A stretch of 64,000 nt of DNA from Enterobacter sp. JUb54 (GCF_014298075.1 NZ_CP060418.1:2356001-2420000), one strand, 5' to 3'. Positions 1 through 8,734 are shown, numbered from the stretch's first letter. Numbers and translations are program-made. The notes: a model not told the origin generated them from the sequence alone.

Positions 1-120
1 TTTACCGCTACCGTTAGCGCCAATCAGGCCGTAACGGTTGCCGCCGCCAAATTTGACGGAGATGTTTTCGAACAGCGGCTTACTGCCAAACTGCATGGTG
101 ACGTTGCTGGATACTAGCAC
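1..120 (-). CDS. ybiT: ABC-F family ATPase YbiT (5' end only)
   Basis: This is the first 40 codons of an ABC-F protein, a soluble duplicated ABC ATPase without membrane domains that acts on ribosomes; the rest lies left of the window. The reading starts at a GTG (118-120) behind an AGGA ribosome site and begins [20 protein letters not shown]. The Walker A stretch GANGSGK is at residues 34-40, just at the edge. The sequence matches the E. coli YbiT N-terminus nearly residue for residue. It is transcribed away from the phosphatase gene at 297, so 121-296 is a divergent promoter region. Confidence 0.93.
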   Translation of the reverse strand, partial: MLVSSNVTMQFGSKPLFENISVKFGGGNRYGLIGANGSGK

Positions 121-296
121 GGGGTTATCCTGAAAAAGAGAATGAGAAGTGTGATACATCGGACATTATGCCAGCAAAACCATCACTTTTCACGGTTTGC
201 CATAAAATCATAAGCACAGTCTGTGGTACGGTCTCTGTAATATTGCCCCAATCTTGTGCCTGAAACCTGATTTTTCCCTCAATCTGGAAGGAACCT

Positions 297-1079
297 ATGA
301 CGACATACTCGCGCCATCCGGCATTCTTATCGCTCCAGGGCGGGATCAACTTTCGCGATCTCGGCGGTGTGTCCACCGTCGACGGTCGCCGTCTGCGCCA
401 GGGAAAATTACTGCGCTCCGGCTCGTTGCATATGCTGACCGCCGAAGACCTTGAGCATCTGGACACCCTGCCGCTGACTCAGATTATTGATTACCGCGAT
501 CCGCACGAAGCCCAGCGCAGCCCCGATAAACTCAATGATCGCGCCAGCTACCTCAACGCGCCCGCGAACCCGCTCACACCGTATGTTGATGCCAAAGTGA
601 CAGAGCTAAATGCCGCCACGCTGAATGCCATGAACGGCGAACAGTTTATGCTGCAACTCTATCGTCATCTGCCGTTCAACAACGCGGCCTACCACCAGTT
701 GACCGGTTGGCTAATGCAGCCGTTCGAGGGGGCGCTGCTGCAGCACTGCGCGGTGGGGAAAGACCGCACCGGCGTAGGCTGCGCCCTGACGCTGTTTGCC
801 CTCGGCTGCGATAGCCATACCGTGATGGAGGAGTATCTGCTGACCCACGGCATGCTAAGCCAGGTTGAAGCCCATCTGTGTGAGACGCTCGGCGCTGAAC
901 TGAACGCCCAGGGGCGGCAGAATCTGACGGATATCATCGCGGTGCGCGAGTCCTATCTCGCGGCGGCGCTGTCAGCCATTCATGAGCGTTATGCTAGTGT
1001 CGACCTCTGGCTGGAGCAGGAGTATCAACTGACGCCACAGGCTCGCGAGGCGCTGTGCTCAAGGCTTTTGGAGGGATAG
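297..1079 (+). CDS. Tyrosine/serine protein phosphatase (IphP-like)
   Basis: A 260-residue cytoplasmic phosphatase of the bacterial tyrosine-phosphatase superfamily. The P-loop HCAVGKDRTG carries the nucleophile Cys151 and the phosphate-binding Arg157 (C-x5-R). The N-terminal GGINFRDLGG block and the central DYRD segment are typical of the IphP-like branch. The start has a good ribosome site (GGAAGG, about 5 nt upstream). There is no signal peptide. It is a single gene between ybiT and ldtB, a position where E. coli K-12 has none. The natural substrate, phosphoprotein or phosphoinositide, cannot be told from sequence. Confidence 0.85.
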   Translation: MTTYSRHPAFLSLQGGINFRDLGGVSTVDGRRLRQGKLLRSGSLHMLTAEDLEHLDTLPLTQIIDYRDPHEAQRSPDKLNDRASYLNAPANPLTPYVDAKVTELNAATLNAMNGEQFMLQLYRHLPFNNAAYHQLTGWLMQPFEGALLQHCAVGKDRTGVGCALTLFALGCDSHTVMEEYLLTHGMLSQVEAHLCETLGAELNAQGRQNLTDIIAVRESYLAAALSAIHERYASVDLWLEQEYQLTPQAREALCSRLLEG

Positions 1080-1202
1080 TCATCCTGTTTTATCGCATCA
1101 CGCGATCTCAGGATTGATAAGGCCTGCGCACGAGACTTGAAACAACCGGCAAAAAAGTGTGATTTCGTACACATCTGATTTCCCTGTTGGCGGGAATGCA
1201 CA

Positions 1203-1208
1203 TATAAT
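1203..1208 (+). promoter_or_regulatory. Candidate -10 element for ldtB
   Basis: TATAAT lies 74 bases before the ldtB start codon in the otherwise empty gap 1080-1281. No good -35 hexamer stands at the right distance, so this is a plausible but unproven promoter. Confidence 0.4.
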
Positions 1209-1281
1209 GCGCTCCCATCTATTAGCTGAATAATCTGACAAAGGCCTGTGTGGCTTTGACACTGCACACGACATAACGAAT

Positions 1282-2196
1282 ATGAAAATATCGACACTTT
1301 TAGCGGCAGCCTTCGCTCTCGTCGGCTTTTGCAACACTGCCTCCGCAGTGACTTATCCGCTACCGACCGACGGTAGCCGACTGATTGGTCAGAACCAGGT
1401 CATTACGGTTCCTGAAAACAATAAACAGCCGCTGGAGTATTTCGCCGCGAAATACCAGATGGGGCTGTCCAACATGCTGGAAGCAAACCCGGGCGTGGAC
1501 ACCTACCTGCCGAAAGGCGGTACCGTTCTGAATATCCCGCAGCAGCTGATCCTGCCGGACACCGTCCATGAAGGCATCGTGATCAACAGCGCGGAAATGC
1601 GTCTTTACTACTACCCGAAAGGCACCAATACCGTGATCGTACTGCCGATCGGTATCGGCCAGCTGGGCAAAGATACGCCGATCAAATGGGTCACCAAAGT
1701 AGAACGTAAGAAAGCAGGCCCGACCTGGACCCCGACGGCGAAAATGCACGCGGAATACGCGGCTGACGGTAACCCGCTGCCAGCCGTTGTCCCTGCCGGT
1801 CCGGACAACCCGATGGGTCTGTACGCTCTGTACATCGGTCGTCTGTACGCCATTCATGGTACCAACGCCAACTTTGGTATCGGTCTGCGCGTGAGCCACG
1901 GCTGCGTTCGTCTGCGTAACGAAGACATCAAATTCCTGTTTGAAAACGTGCCGGTCAACACCCGCGTTGAATTTATCGATGAGCCGGTAAAAGCAACCAC
2001 CGAGCCAGACGGCAGCCGCTATGTGGAAGTCCATAATCCACTGTCCACCACGGAAGCACAGTTCCAGGACGGCGAAGTGGTACCGATCACGCTGACCAAA
2101 GAAATTAAAGCGGTCACCGGCCAGCCTGATGTCGATCAAAATGTGGTTGAGCAGGCGGTCCAGAATCGTTCAGGTATGCCGATTCGTCTGAACTAA
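1282..2196 (+). CDS. ldtB: L,D-transpeptidase LdtB (Braun lipoprotein to peptidoglycan)
   Basis: A periplasmic enzyme that links the C-terminal lysine of Braun lipoprotein Lpp to peptidoglycan. The 304 residues begin with a cleavable signal peptide (about 1-22, ending ASA). A LysM-like cell-wall binding segment follows (about 40-95), then the YkuD catalytic domain with the motif SHGCVR, catalytic Cys208. Length and sequence agree with E. coli YbiS/LdtB (306 aa). The gene is monocistronic and ends before a strong terminator at 2262. Confidence 0.95.
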   Translation: MKISTLLAAAFALVGFCNTASAVTYPLPTDGSRLIGQNQVITVPENNKQPLEYFAAKYQMGLSNMLEANPGVDTYLPKGGTVLNIPQQLILPDTVHEGIVINSAEMRLYYYPKGTNTVIVLPIGIGQLGKDTPIKWVTKVERKKAGPTWTPTAKMHAEYAADGNPLPAVVPAGPDNPMGLYALYIGRLYAIHGTNANFGIGLRVSHGCVRLRNEDIKFLFENVPVNTRVEFIDEPVKATTEPDGSRYVEVHNPLSTTEAQFQDGEVVPITLTKEIKAVTGQPDVDQNVVEQAVQNRSGMPIRLN

Positions 2197-2261
2197 GCCT
2201 TAGTGCATCAGCCTGAAAAAGGTGGGTCTGGCAACCAATGCCCATCCGCTGGCTGATATAA

Positions 2262-2293
2262 AAAGGGTTCATGTTAATCATGAACCCTTTTTT
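2262..2293 (+). terminator. Rho-independent terminator of ldtB
   Basis: A 12-bp perfect stem (AAAGGGTTCATG / CATGAACCCTTT) with a 5-base loop is followed by a T run. It closes the ldtB transcript and marks the left edge of the accessory block 2.3-6.8 kb. Confidence 0.85.
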
Positions 2294-2381
2294 AATGGTA
2301 GATGTACAGCGCGAAGCCTCTGCCATAATCTGCTCTTCCCCGTGGGCCAGGGATTGTTCCACCACCATTTGAGTTTCCATA

Positions 2382-2428
2382 TTGTCAACTTTATGCAAAG
2401 TGCCGTATACTGTTTCCATAATGGAAAC
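2382..2428 (+). promoter_or_regulatory. higBA promoter with palindromic operator
   Basis: The -35 TTGTCA (2382-2387) and -10 TATACT (2406-2411) are separated by 18 bp. Directly after the -10 lies the palindrome GTTTCCATAATGGAAAC (2412-2428). A second half-copy, GTTTCCATATTG, overlaps the -35 at about 2373-2384. The placement fits autorepression by the downstream HigA antitoxin. Confidence 0.7.
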
Positions 2429-2441
2429 GGGAGGTAGGGAC

Positions 2442-2753
2442 GTGCATGTTGTATCAAGAGCCCCTTTTGAGGAAGCTGCGAGACAATATCCAAATGATGC
2501 GACCGCGTTGGACGATACTTACCGGACGTTGAAGCGGCTCATTGTGGACAGCCCGGATGAGCTAAAAAAGTACTTTGCCAGTCTGGATCGCATGAAATAC
2601 AGGGAGAAATGGTGGGTTATCAATATCGGCGGTAATCACTTACGGATGATATTTTTTGCTGATTTTGAACGAGGCAAAATATTTGTTAAGCATATCGCCA
2701 CCCACCCAGAATATGACCGACTCACCAGATATTATCGGGAGCACAAAGAATGA
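2442..2753 (+). CDS. higB: HigB-family toxin (mRNA interferase, RelE superfamily)
   Basis: A 103-residue toxin closely similar to E. coli HigB, for example KYREKWWVINIGGN and KIFVKHIATHPEYDRLT. The family cleaves mRNA on translating ribosomes. I place the start at GTG 2442, not at an upstream in-frame codon at 2382, because GGAGG ends 7 nt before it, the protein then begins HVVSRAPFEEA as in E. coli HigB, and the upstream codons would lie inside the promoter and operator. The stop overlaps the antitoxin start by 4 bases (ATGA). Toxin-before-antitoxin order is typical of hig loci. Confidence 0.88.
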   Translation: MHVVSRAPFEEAARQYPNDATALDDTYRTLKRLIVDSPDELKKYFASLDRMKYREKWWVINIGGNHLRMIFFADFERGKIFVKHIATHPEYDRLTRYYREHKE

Positions 2754-3166
2754 TTTTCAGCGAAGCAATCAAAGCCGCGAATGATCTGGCCAGCATTGTT
2801 CCTTTGCTCGGGGGGAGTACTTCCCGCAAGGACTATGACGAAGCGGTCCGGCTGGTTGAGTACCTGCTGGAAAACGAACCTGACAGCCCGCTTGTCGACA
2901 TGCTGACGGCTAAAATCGATGCCTATGAAAATTCCGCCCCGGAATTCGAAGAGTACAACGCCCGAATCACAGCGGGTAAACATGGCGTCTCTCTGCTGCG
3001 GGTTCTCATGGAGCAGCATGGCCTATCGCAGTCTGATTTTGAGAACGAAATTGGCAAAAAATCGCTGGTCAGCCGAGTACTCAGCGGCGAGCGGAGTCTG
3101 ACTCTGGATCATATGAGGGCGCTGGCTAACCGATTTAAAATCCCCGTTTCGATGTTTGTCGATTAA
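2750..3166 (+). CDS. higA: HigA-family antitoxin, HTH repressor
   Basis: A 138-residue antitoxin partner of HigB. The C-terminal half (about 85-138) is an XRE/Cro-type helix-turn-helix (GLSQSDFENEIGKKSLVSRVLSGERSLTLDHMRALANRF). The N-terminal half matches the HigA family of E. coli. It is translationally coupled to the toxin gene by the ATGA overlap. It most likely binds HigB and represses the operon through the palindrome at 2412-2428. Confidence 0.88.
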   Translation: MIFSEAIKAANDLASIVPLLGGSTSRKDYDEAVRLVEYLLENEPDSPLVDMLTAKIDAYENSAPEFEEYNARITAGKHGVSLLRVLMEQHGLSQSDFENEIGKKSLVSRVLSGERSLTLDHMRALANRFKIPVSMFVD

Positions 3167-3188
3167 CCAGATAAAACCACTGTAAGCC

Positions 3189-3208
3189 CTCGCCCTGGAC
3201 AGGGCGAG
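3189..3208. terminator. Possible weak hairpin between higA and the gntR gene
   Basis: An 8-bp perfect inverted repeat CTCGCCCT / AGGGCGAG with a 4-base loop lies between two convergent genes. No T tract follows, so termination is only a guess. Confidence 0.3.
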
Positions 3209-3325
3209 AGTGCGTCCCGCGAAGACATAATATCGCACGCCTGCTCCGCGAAAAGAGCAGGCTGCGGAACCCGCCGCCAAAACCCCATGGTAAACGGCAA
3301 CATCAGGCCTGATGCCCGCCCTTTG

Positions 3326-4042
3326 CTACCCGTTGTTGACCAGAATAATCCCGCCATGATCGTAGCGGTAATGGCAGTGGGCGTATTCTAGCGGCGTCCC
3401 GTCTTCCAGATAGATAACCTGCTCGACGCCCAACACCGGGTCGCTCTCAGTACAACAGAGATACTGCTGATCCAGCGCATCCGGCTTCATGGCCCGCACC
3501 ACCCGATGCGACCCCATCAGCTTCAGTCCCAGCGTCTCCTGTACGTAGCGAAACACCGAGCTTTCCAGATGCGTTTTATTCAGCCCCGGAACCAGCGCCA
3601 CCGGCATCACCGTCATATCCAGCGATATCGGTTCGCCATTCAGCACCCGCAAGCGGACAAAATCATAGACCGGCGCATCGGCATCGATCAGCAGCGAGCT
3701 TTGCTCCTTTTCCGTGGCAAAGCGCAGCTCAAAGCGGATGATCTGGCTGGTCACCTCGCCCAGATGCTCCCAGGTTTTGGTGGCACCAAAGTAGTCGCTC
3801 CCCGGCAACTCCCACTGCGAAAGCTGGAGAAAGTTCTTGCGCACGAAGGTCCCCTGCCCCTTGCGGGTATAGATAAGCCCTTCGACGATCAGTTGGCGGA
3901 TGGCCTGCTGGATGGTCATCCTGCTGGTGTTAAACTCCGCAGCCAGCGCAAACTGGTCGGGTAACGGGGCGCTGGCGGGATACTGCTGGCTGATGATTCG
4001 CTTCTTAATTTCCCGCGCGATCGCAAGATACTTCGCCGTCAT
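3326..4042 (-). CDS. GntR-family regulator with UTRA domain (HutC subfamily)
   Basis: A 238-residue transcription factor. The N-terminal winged helix-turn-helix (about 5-70, motif FNTSRMTIQQAIRQLIVEGLIYTRKGQGTFV) is followed by a UTRA effector domain (about 95-232). Family members that sit beside phospho-glycosidases usually sense a phosphorylated sugar. It lies 101 bases downstream of the 6-phospho-beta-glucosidase gene on the same strand, so the two are probably co-transcribed. Its likely operators are the paired palindromes at 5535-5567. An AGGA ribosome site stands before the ATG. Confidence 0.85.
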   Translation of the reverse strand: MTAKYLAIAREIKKRIISQQYPASAPLPDQFALAAEFNTSRMTIQQAIRQLIVEGLIYTRKGQGTFVRKNFLQLSQWELPGSDYFGATKTWEHLGEVTSQIIRFELRFATEKEQSSLLIDADAPVYDFVRLRVLNGEPISLDMTVMPVALVPGLNKTHLESSVFRYVQETLGLKLMGSHRVVRAMKPDALDQQYLCCTESDPVLGVEQVIYLEDGTPLEYAHCHYRYDHGGIILVNNG

Positions 4043-4143
4043 TCCCCGTCCTTTTATTGATTGTTTTTACTGGTCTTTCTCTGTTCTCTGGCGAACAAAG
4101 GCAGGCCTAAGCATACACCAAATGCCTGCCCGTCGCTCTGCCT

Positions 4144-5520
4144 CTACATCTCCTGACCCTGGCTACGAATCGCCTGTTTTAACCAGGCATAGCTTTTCTT
4201 CGGCACCCGCTTGAGGTCTTTCAGGTCATGGTTCTCGCGGTTCACGTACACAACGCCGTAGCGCTTGCGCATATCGCCCTGCGAGCTGAGGATATCAATT
4301 AGTCCCCATCCCAGATAGCCGATGACTTCGGCGCCATCTTCAAACATCGCCTCTTTCATCGCGTTAATGTGATCGCGGTGATAGGCAATGCGATAATCAT
4401 CAGCCACCGGCGTTTCGCCATCCCAGGACTCAATCACGCCGATACCATTTTCAATCGGGAACACCGGTAACCGCCAGTCGTTGTAGTAGCGGGTAATGAT
4501 CATCCGGAAACCGAGCGGGTCGATCTGCCAGTTCCATTCCGTCGCTTTCAGCCACGGATTGGGCTTGTCGCCGGACAGCATGTAATAATTCACCGGCGTT
4601 CCCGCAGGCAGCGGATCGCTGTCGAGAGTGCGGCTGGCATAGTAGCTGAAAGCCAGGTAGTCGACTTTCACCGTCGCCATCAGCGCCAGATCGTCTTCGC
4701 GATAGATGTCGCTAAATCCCTCTTTTGCCACAAAGTGCATCACTTCCGGGCTGTAGCCTTCCCCGGCGAAAGCGCGTAGCAGGTTCTGGTTGAAGAACTC
4801 ATCCAGTTGCTGAGCGCAGAGCACATCCCGCGGTTTACAGGTCGCCGGATAGACCTGGGCATGCGCCAGCATGCCGCCCATCAGGCACTGCGGCTTCGCC
4901 TGATGCAGATAGTCCGTCACCTGCACGTGGGCCATCATCACATGGTGCTGAATCTGGTACAGCTCGCGCAGGGTTTTCTCGCCGCGCAGGTAGCCGGTGA
5001 TGAGAAACGCCTCTGGCATATGGTAGAGATTCTGCTCGTTAAAGGTCAGCCAGTACTTCACCTTATCGCCGTAGCACTCGATCATCTTCCGCCCGTAACG
5101 GATGAACGCCTCCATCACCCGGCGATCGGCGAAACCGTTATAGCGCTCCGCCAGCGACAGCGGCATATCGAAGTGATACAGGCAGATCATCGGCTCAATA
5201 CCGCGGGCGATCAGCTCGTCGATAAACTGATGGTAGAAGGCGATCCCCTCCTCATTAAACTCACCATCGCCCTCAGGACACACCCGGCTCCAGGCAATCT
5301 GGAAGCGGTAGCAGTTCATGCCAAGGTCCTGCATCAGATCGAAATCTTCCCGGTAACGATGATAAGAGTCGGTAGCCACTTTCCAGTCAGAGGCGAATTC
5401 CGCAGGCTCGCGAATGTCGTACACCGACATTCCCTTGCCGCCTTCATTCCATGCCCCTTCCGTTTGCATGCTGGAGACCGAGTTACCCCACAAAAAATCC
5501 GCCGGCAGTGCTTTGTTCAT
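4144..5520 (-). CDS. 6-phospho-beta-glucosidase, glycoside hydrolase family 1
   Basis: A 458-residue cytoplasmic GH1 enzyme that hydrolyses phosphorylated beta-glucosides delivered by PTS transporters. Visible motifs are the N-terminal FLWGNSVSSMQTEG, the acid/base glutamate in TFNEQN (about residue 165), and the nucleophile glutamate in PIENG (about residue 360). Length matches the family (about 450-480). No PTS permease gene is adjacent, so the substrate must come from a transporter encoded elsewhere. The exact sugar cannot be assigned. It is probably controlled by the GntR protein encoded just downstream. Confidence 0.88.
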   Translation of the reverse strand: MNKALPADFLWGNSVSSMQTEGAWNEGGKGMSVYDIREPAEFASDWKVATDSYHRYREDFDLMQDLGMNCYRFQIAWSRVCPEGDGEFNEEGIAFYHQFIDELIARGIEPMICLYHFDMPLSLAERYNGFADRRVMEAFIRYGRKMIECYGDKVKYWLTFNEQNLYHMPEAFLITGYLRGEKTLRELYQIQHHVMMAHVQVTDYLHQAKPQCLMGGMLAHAQVYPATCKPRDVLCAQQLDEFFNQNLLRAFAGEGYSPEVMHFVAKEGFSDIYREDDLALMATVKVDYLAFSYYASRTLDSDPLPAGTPVNYYMLSGDKPNPWLKATEWNWQIDPLGFRMIITRYYNDWRLPVFPIENGIGVIESWDGETPVADDYRIAYHRDHINAMKEAMFEDGAEVIGYLGWGLIDILSSQGDMRKRYGVVYVNRENHDLKDLKRVPKKSYAWLKQAIRSQGQEM

Positions 5521-5534
5521 CTCTCGCCCCTCAT

Positions 5535-5567
5535 ATGACTAGTCATTTAAATTTCATGACTAGTCAT
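5535..5567. promoter_or_regulatory. Twin palindromic operators before the beta-glucosidase gene
   Basis: Two identical perfect 12-bp palindromes ATGACTAGTCAT lie at 5535-5546 and 5556-5567. Their centres are 21 bp apart, two DNA turns, so two dimers would bind the same face. They sit 15 to 47 bases upstream of the beta-glucosidase start. Palindromes of this size suit GntR/UTRA regulators, so the neighbouring regulator is the obvious candidate. Confidence 0.75.
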
Positions 5568-5623
5568 ATAACCGAAATCCTCAGGGCTGGCAAATAAAGG
5601 ATCGTTTTTTGTGAACGGCGCAA

Positions 5624-5658
5624 ACAAAAACGCCGGATCGGCGTAAACCGATCCGGCG
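5624..5658 (-). terminator. Rho-independent terminator of the aldo/keto reductase gene
   Basis: An 11-bp perfect GC-rich stem (CGCCGGATCGG / CCGATCCGGCG, loop of 6) is followed on the minus strand by a T-rich run. It lies just past the stop codon of the reductase gene. Confidence 0.85.
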
Positions 5659-5695
5659 TGCGATCTGTCGCGCCCGGCGGGGGCGCGGCGGTCGT

Positions 5696-6736
5696 TTATT
5701 GTTGCGCGAGCTGATCGCGGCGATATTCGCCCTGACGCTCCAGCATCCAGCCCGGATATTCCCGCGGCAACGCGCTGACGGCATCGAGCTGTGCCAGCTC
5801 CTCCTGGCTCAGACGAATATCGACCGCGGCGAGATTATCCGCCAGCTGTTCGCGCCGTTTGGCACCGATAATCACGCTGCTGACCGCCGGCTGGTGCAGC
5901 AGCCAGGCAAGGGCAACCTGGGCCACCGACACGCCTTTGGCCCCGGCGATTTCCCGCATCACATCGATGCAGTCAAACGCCCGCTCTTTTTCCACCGGCG
6001 GGAAATCAAAGGTCTGGCGACGACCGCCGTCTTCCCCCTGCCCGTCGCGATCGTACTTGCCGCTAAGCAGACCGCCGGCCAGCGGGCTCCAGACCATCAG
6101 CCCAAGCCCTTCGCTCTGCATCATCGGCACCAGTTCGCGCTCCAGATCGCGCCCGGCAATCGTGTAGTAGGCCTGCAGCGAGGCAAAGCGCGACAGCCCC
6201 AGCCGTTCGGAAATCCCCAACGCTTTGACGATTTGCCAGGCCGCCCAGTTCGACACGCCGATATAGCGCACGTGCCCCTGCTGCACCAGATTATCCAGGG
6301 CATACAGCGTCTCTTCGACAGGTGTCGCCGGATCAAAGCCGTGCAGTTGATACAGGTCGATGTGATCGAGCTGCAGCCGCCGCAGGCTCTCTTTGACGCT
6401 GTTCATAATGTGATAGCGAGAGCTGCCGCGGGAATTGACGCCGGCGGTGCCGGTTTCACCAAAGACTTTGGTCGCCACCACCACGTTCTCGCGGGGGATT
6501 TTGAGGTTTTTCAGCGCCTGGCCGGTTAACATTTCCGAACGGCCTTCAGAATAGACGTCTGCCGTATCAAAAAAGTTAATGCCTGCATCCAGCGCGCTGC
6601 CCACCAGCTGTTCGGCTTCGGCCTGGCGCAGTTGACCAATTTTGCCCCACATGCCGCCTTCGCCGCCAAAGGTCATGGTGCCCAGGCACAGCTCCGAGAC
6701 AAACAGACCGGTGTTTCCTAGTTTTTGATAACGCAT
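5696..6736 (-). CDS. Aldo/keto reductase
   Basis: A 346-residue NADPH-dependent oxidoreductase with a TIM-barrel fold. Catalytic tetrad positions are visible: Asp and Tyr in INFFDTADVYSEGRSE, Lys in VVVATKVFGE, His in DLYQLHGFDP. The cofactor-binding region VSSVIIGAKRREQLADNLAA is near the C-terminus. The start has GAGGAGAG about 6 nt upstream. It stands alone between the glucosidase operator region and ybiR, with its own terminator. The substrate cannot be inferred. Confidence 0.87.
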   Translation of the reverse strand: MRYQKLGNTGLFVSELCLGTMTFGGEGGMWGKIGQLRQAEAEQLVGSALDAGINFFDTADVYSEGRSEMLTGQALKNLKIPRENVVVATKVFGETGTAGVNSRGSSRYHIMNSVKESLRRLQLDHIDLYQLHGFDPATPVEETLYALDNLVQQGHVRYIGVSNWAAWQIVKALGISERLGLSRFASLQAYYTIAGRDLERELVPMMQSEGLGLMVWSPLAGGLLSGKYDRDGQGEDGGRRQTFDFPPVEKERAFDCIDVMREIAGAKGVSVAQVALAWLLHQPAVSSVIIGAKRREQLADNLAAVDIRLSQEELAQLDAVSALPREYPGWMLERQGEYRRDQLAQQ

Positions 6737-6843
6737 TGCACTCTCCTCATCAGGATGTTTACGCTCAGCGTGTTAGTTATACGCCACAGCGGGAGAGTGC
6801 GAATGTGGTGATTCTGTCTGTTTCTTGCCCAATTCTCTGAACA

Positions 6844-7956
6844 TCAGGCAACGCAGAGCAGCAGGAGATACCCCACCAGCGCGGCCCACAGCAGCATCGG
6901 CAGAGAATAAAGGTGGAAACGCCACCAGATCCGCCGGTCCGAGGCCATCCGCAGCGCGATAAGATTCGCCAGCGAGCCGGGCAGCAGCCCAAAGCCGCCG
7001 ACGTTAACCGCCCAGGCCAGCAGCGTTGAAGGGGGAACATAGTTGAGCAGCAAAATGGTGGACGGGACGTTGCTGATAAACTGCGACAGCCCGATAGACG
7101 TCAGCCACAGACCGCCCGCAGACAGCTGGCCGACGCCGCTCAGGAGCTGGTGCAGAGCCGGCAGCTGAGTCAGCAGGTGCACGTCGATAAACATCACCAT
7201 AAAGACCAGCAGCAGCGACCAGTCGACGTGGATAATCACCGCACGCGCCAGCACCAGGAAACCGAGGACAATCAGCCCCAGTCCCCACAGTTCAAGCTTC
7301 ATTTCTAATGCTGCCAGGAAAATCAGATAAAACGCCAGGCAGCCCCATACCAGCTTTGGCTGCCACGACGGCGTCCGGTCCGAGCTTTGAAAATGCAGTC
7401 GGGTCGCGGAAAAACAGCACCAGCACAACGCCAGCAGAGTCAACATCATTGCCGCCGCCAGCGGCAGCATCTGCCCGATAAAGGCCGGGAAGCTCAGGCC
7501 CGAGCGTCCCCATAACAGGATATTTTGCGGATTGCCGATCGGCGTTAACAGCGAGCCGGCGTTGACCGCCAGCGCCTCAAAAATAATCAGCCGGTTTACC
7601 GGGATCGCACACCACTTCTTCAGGGTGAGCGTGAGCGGTACGACGATAAACAGCGCCACATCGTTGGTCAGAAAGGTCGAGAGCAGCGCCGCCGCCAGCA
7701 CCATAAACAGCGCCAGCTGTCGCTCGGTGGCAAACCGGCGCGCCATTTTGCGGCCCAGCACATCAAAATAACCGCTGAGCTCAATCCCTTTGGTCAGCAG
7801 CATCAGCCCGCTGAGCGTGATAATCGTGTGCCAGTCGATCGCCTGGGGCCAGCTTTTCGGCGCAAAGGGCACGAAAAAGCTTAAGACACAGGCAACGATC
7901 AGCAGCAGATGTAAAAAGCGGTCGCGCGCCAGCGACTGAACAAAGGGCAGGTTCAT
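6844..7956 (-). CDS. ybiR: Inner-membrane transporter YbiR (ArsB/anion-permease superfamily)
   Basis: A 370-residue protein with about ten hydrophobic segments, for example [23 protein letters not shown]-like helices and VVPLTLTL. It includes the conserved [16 protein letters not shown] loop and the [16 protein letters not shown] segment of the ion-transporter (citrate/arsenite) superfamily. It matches E. coli YbiR (372 aa), whose substrate is unknown to me. The start overlaps the mntR stop by 4 bases (ATGA), so the two genes are translationally coupled, which hints at a link to metal homeostasis. Confidence 0.88.
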   Translation of the reverse strand: MNLPFVQSLARDRFLHLLLIVACVLSFFVPFAPKSWPQAIDWHTIITLSGLMLLTKGIELSGYFDVLGRKMARRFATERQLALFMVLAAALLSTFLTNDVALFIVVPLTLTLKKWCAIPVNRLIIFEALAVNAGSLLTPIGNPQNILLWGRSGLSFPAFIGQMLPLAAAMMLTLLALCWCCFSATRLHFQSSDRTPSWQPKLVWGCLAFYLIFLAALEMKLELWGLGLIVLGFLVLARAVIIHVDWSLLLVFMVMFIDVHLLTQLPALHQLLSGVGQLSAGGLWLTSIGLSQFISNVPSTILLLNYVPPSTLLAWAVNVGGFGLLPGSLANLIALRMASDRRIWWRFHLYSLPMLLWAALVGYLLLLCVA

Positions 7957-8426
7957 TCGCCTTGCGAGCCGTGTTTCAGGGTGAACTGATGAAATGCCAC
8001 CAGGGTTTCTTCACTGACGTGATGCTCCATCCCTTCGGCATCGCGGCGGGCGATCTCCGGGCTGACGCCGAGCACCAGCAGGAAATTCTCAACGATCTGG
8101 TGACGCTCGCGGCTCTCGTGGGCCAGCTTCTCGCCTTCCGGGGTTAAGAATACGCCGCGCCATGGGATCTGCTCGATCAGGCCGACGGTCGCCAGCCGTT
8201 TGAGCATTTTCGCGACCGTTGGCTGCGATACCCCCAGACGTGCGGCCATATCCACCTGACGGGCTTCACCCACTTCGCGAATCAGGTCGGAAATCAGCTC
8301 AACATAGTCATCGATCAGCTCCCGACGGTGGGCTTCGCGCACCTGGCGGAACCCTTCAACGTGTTCTTCGACATTAACAAGCTGCGTCACTTTTTTTGTT
8401 ATAGGTTTACCCGCGCGACGGTTCAT
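7953..8426 (-). CDS. mntR: Manganese-responsive transcriptional regulator MntR
   Basis: A 157-residue DtxR-family regulator that with Mn(II) represses manganese uptake and activates export genes. The helix-turn-helix is at about 55-80 ([25 protein letters not shown]). The dimerisation/metal part includes [14 protein letters not shown] and [10 protein letters not shown], which hold the His and Glu ligands. It is nearly identical to E. coli MntR (155 aa). It is divergent from mntS, with an MntR-type palindrome between them, and shares an ATGA overlap with ybiR. Confidence 0.95.
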   Translation of the reverse strand: MNRRAGKPITKKVTQLVNVEEHVEGFRQVREAHRRELIDDYVELISDLIREVGEARQVDMAARLGVSQPTVAKMLKRLATVGLIEQIPWRGVFLTPEGEKLAHESRERHQIVENFLLVLGVSPEIARRDAEGMEHHVSEETLVAFHQFTLKHGSQGE

Positions 8427-8531
8427 TGTGCTTCCTCATACCAGTGACGCATCAAGCATCATCTCAAAAGATCCCCATTGTAAATGATTGGGCCCGTAGC
8501 ACAAAAAATTAACGTTTTAGCCATAGCTATA

Positions 8532-8553
8532 AGATATAGCCTGTGCTATATCT
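8532..8553. promoter_or_regulatory. MntR box upstream of mntS
   Basis: A perfect inverted repeat with 9-base arms AGATATAGC / GCTATATCT and a 4-base centre. It matches the MntR operator seen at the E. coli mntS promoter. It lies 55 bases before the mntS start and about 105 bases before mntR on the other strand. A partial copy (ATAGCTAT) sits just left of it. Confidence 0.8.
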
Positions 8554-8607
8554 GTATGTAATGCAGGCATCCTTCAAGGAGCGAAGGGCGAAACTACAGG
8601 AGGTCCC

Positions 8608-8733
8608 ATGAACGAATTTAAGAGGTGTTTACACGTGTTTACTCATTCCCCTTTCAAGGTTCGCTTAATGCTGATTAACATGCTGTGCGACATGATGAAC
8701 GGCAAAAATCGTCAGCAAAAACCCAACCAGTAA
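8608..8733 (+). CDS. mntS: Small protein MntS (manganese-related)
   Basis: A 41-residue protein that begins MNEFKRCLHVFTHSPFKVRL, close to E. coli MntS (42 aa). In E. coli MntS is made when manganese is low and raises intracellular Mn by inhibiting the exporter MntP. An AGGAGG ribosome site stands 4-5 bases before the ATG. The synteny (mntR divergent, opgE downstream) is the same as in E. coli. It is repressed, most likely, through the MntR box at 8532-8553. Confidence 0.93.
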   Translation: MNEFKRCLHVFTHSPFKVRLMLINMLCDMMNGKNRQQKPNQ

Positions 8734-8734
8734 C

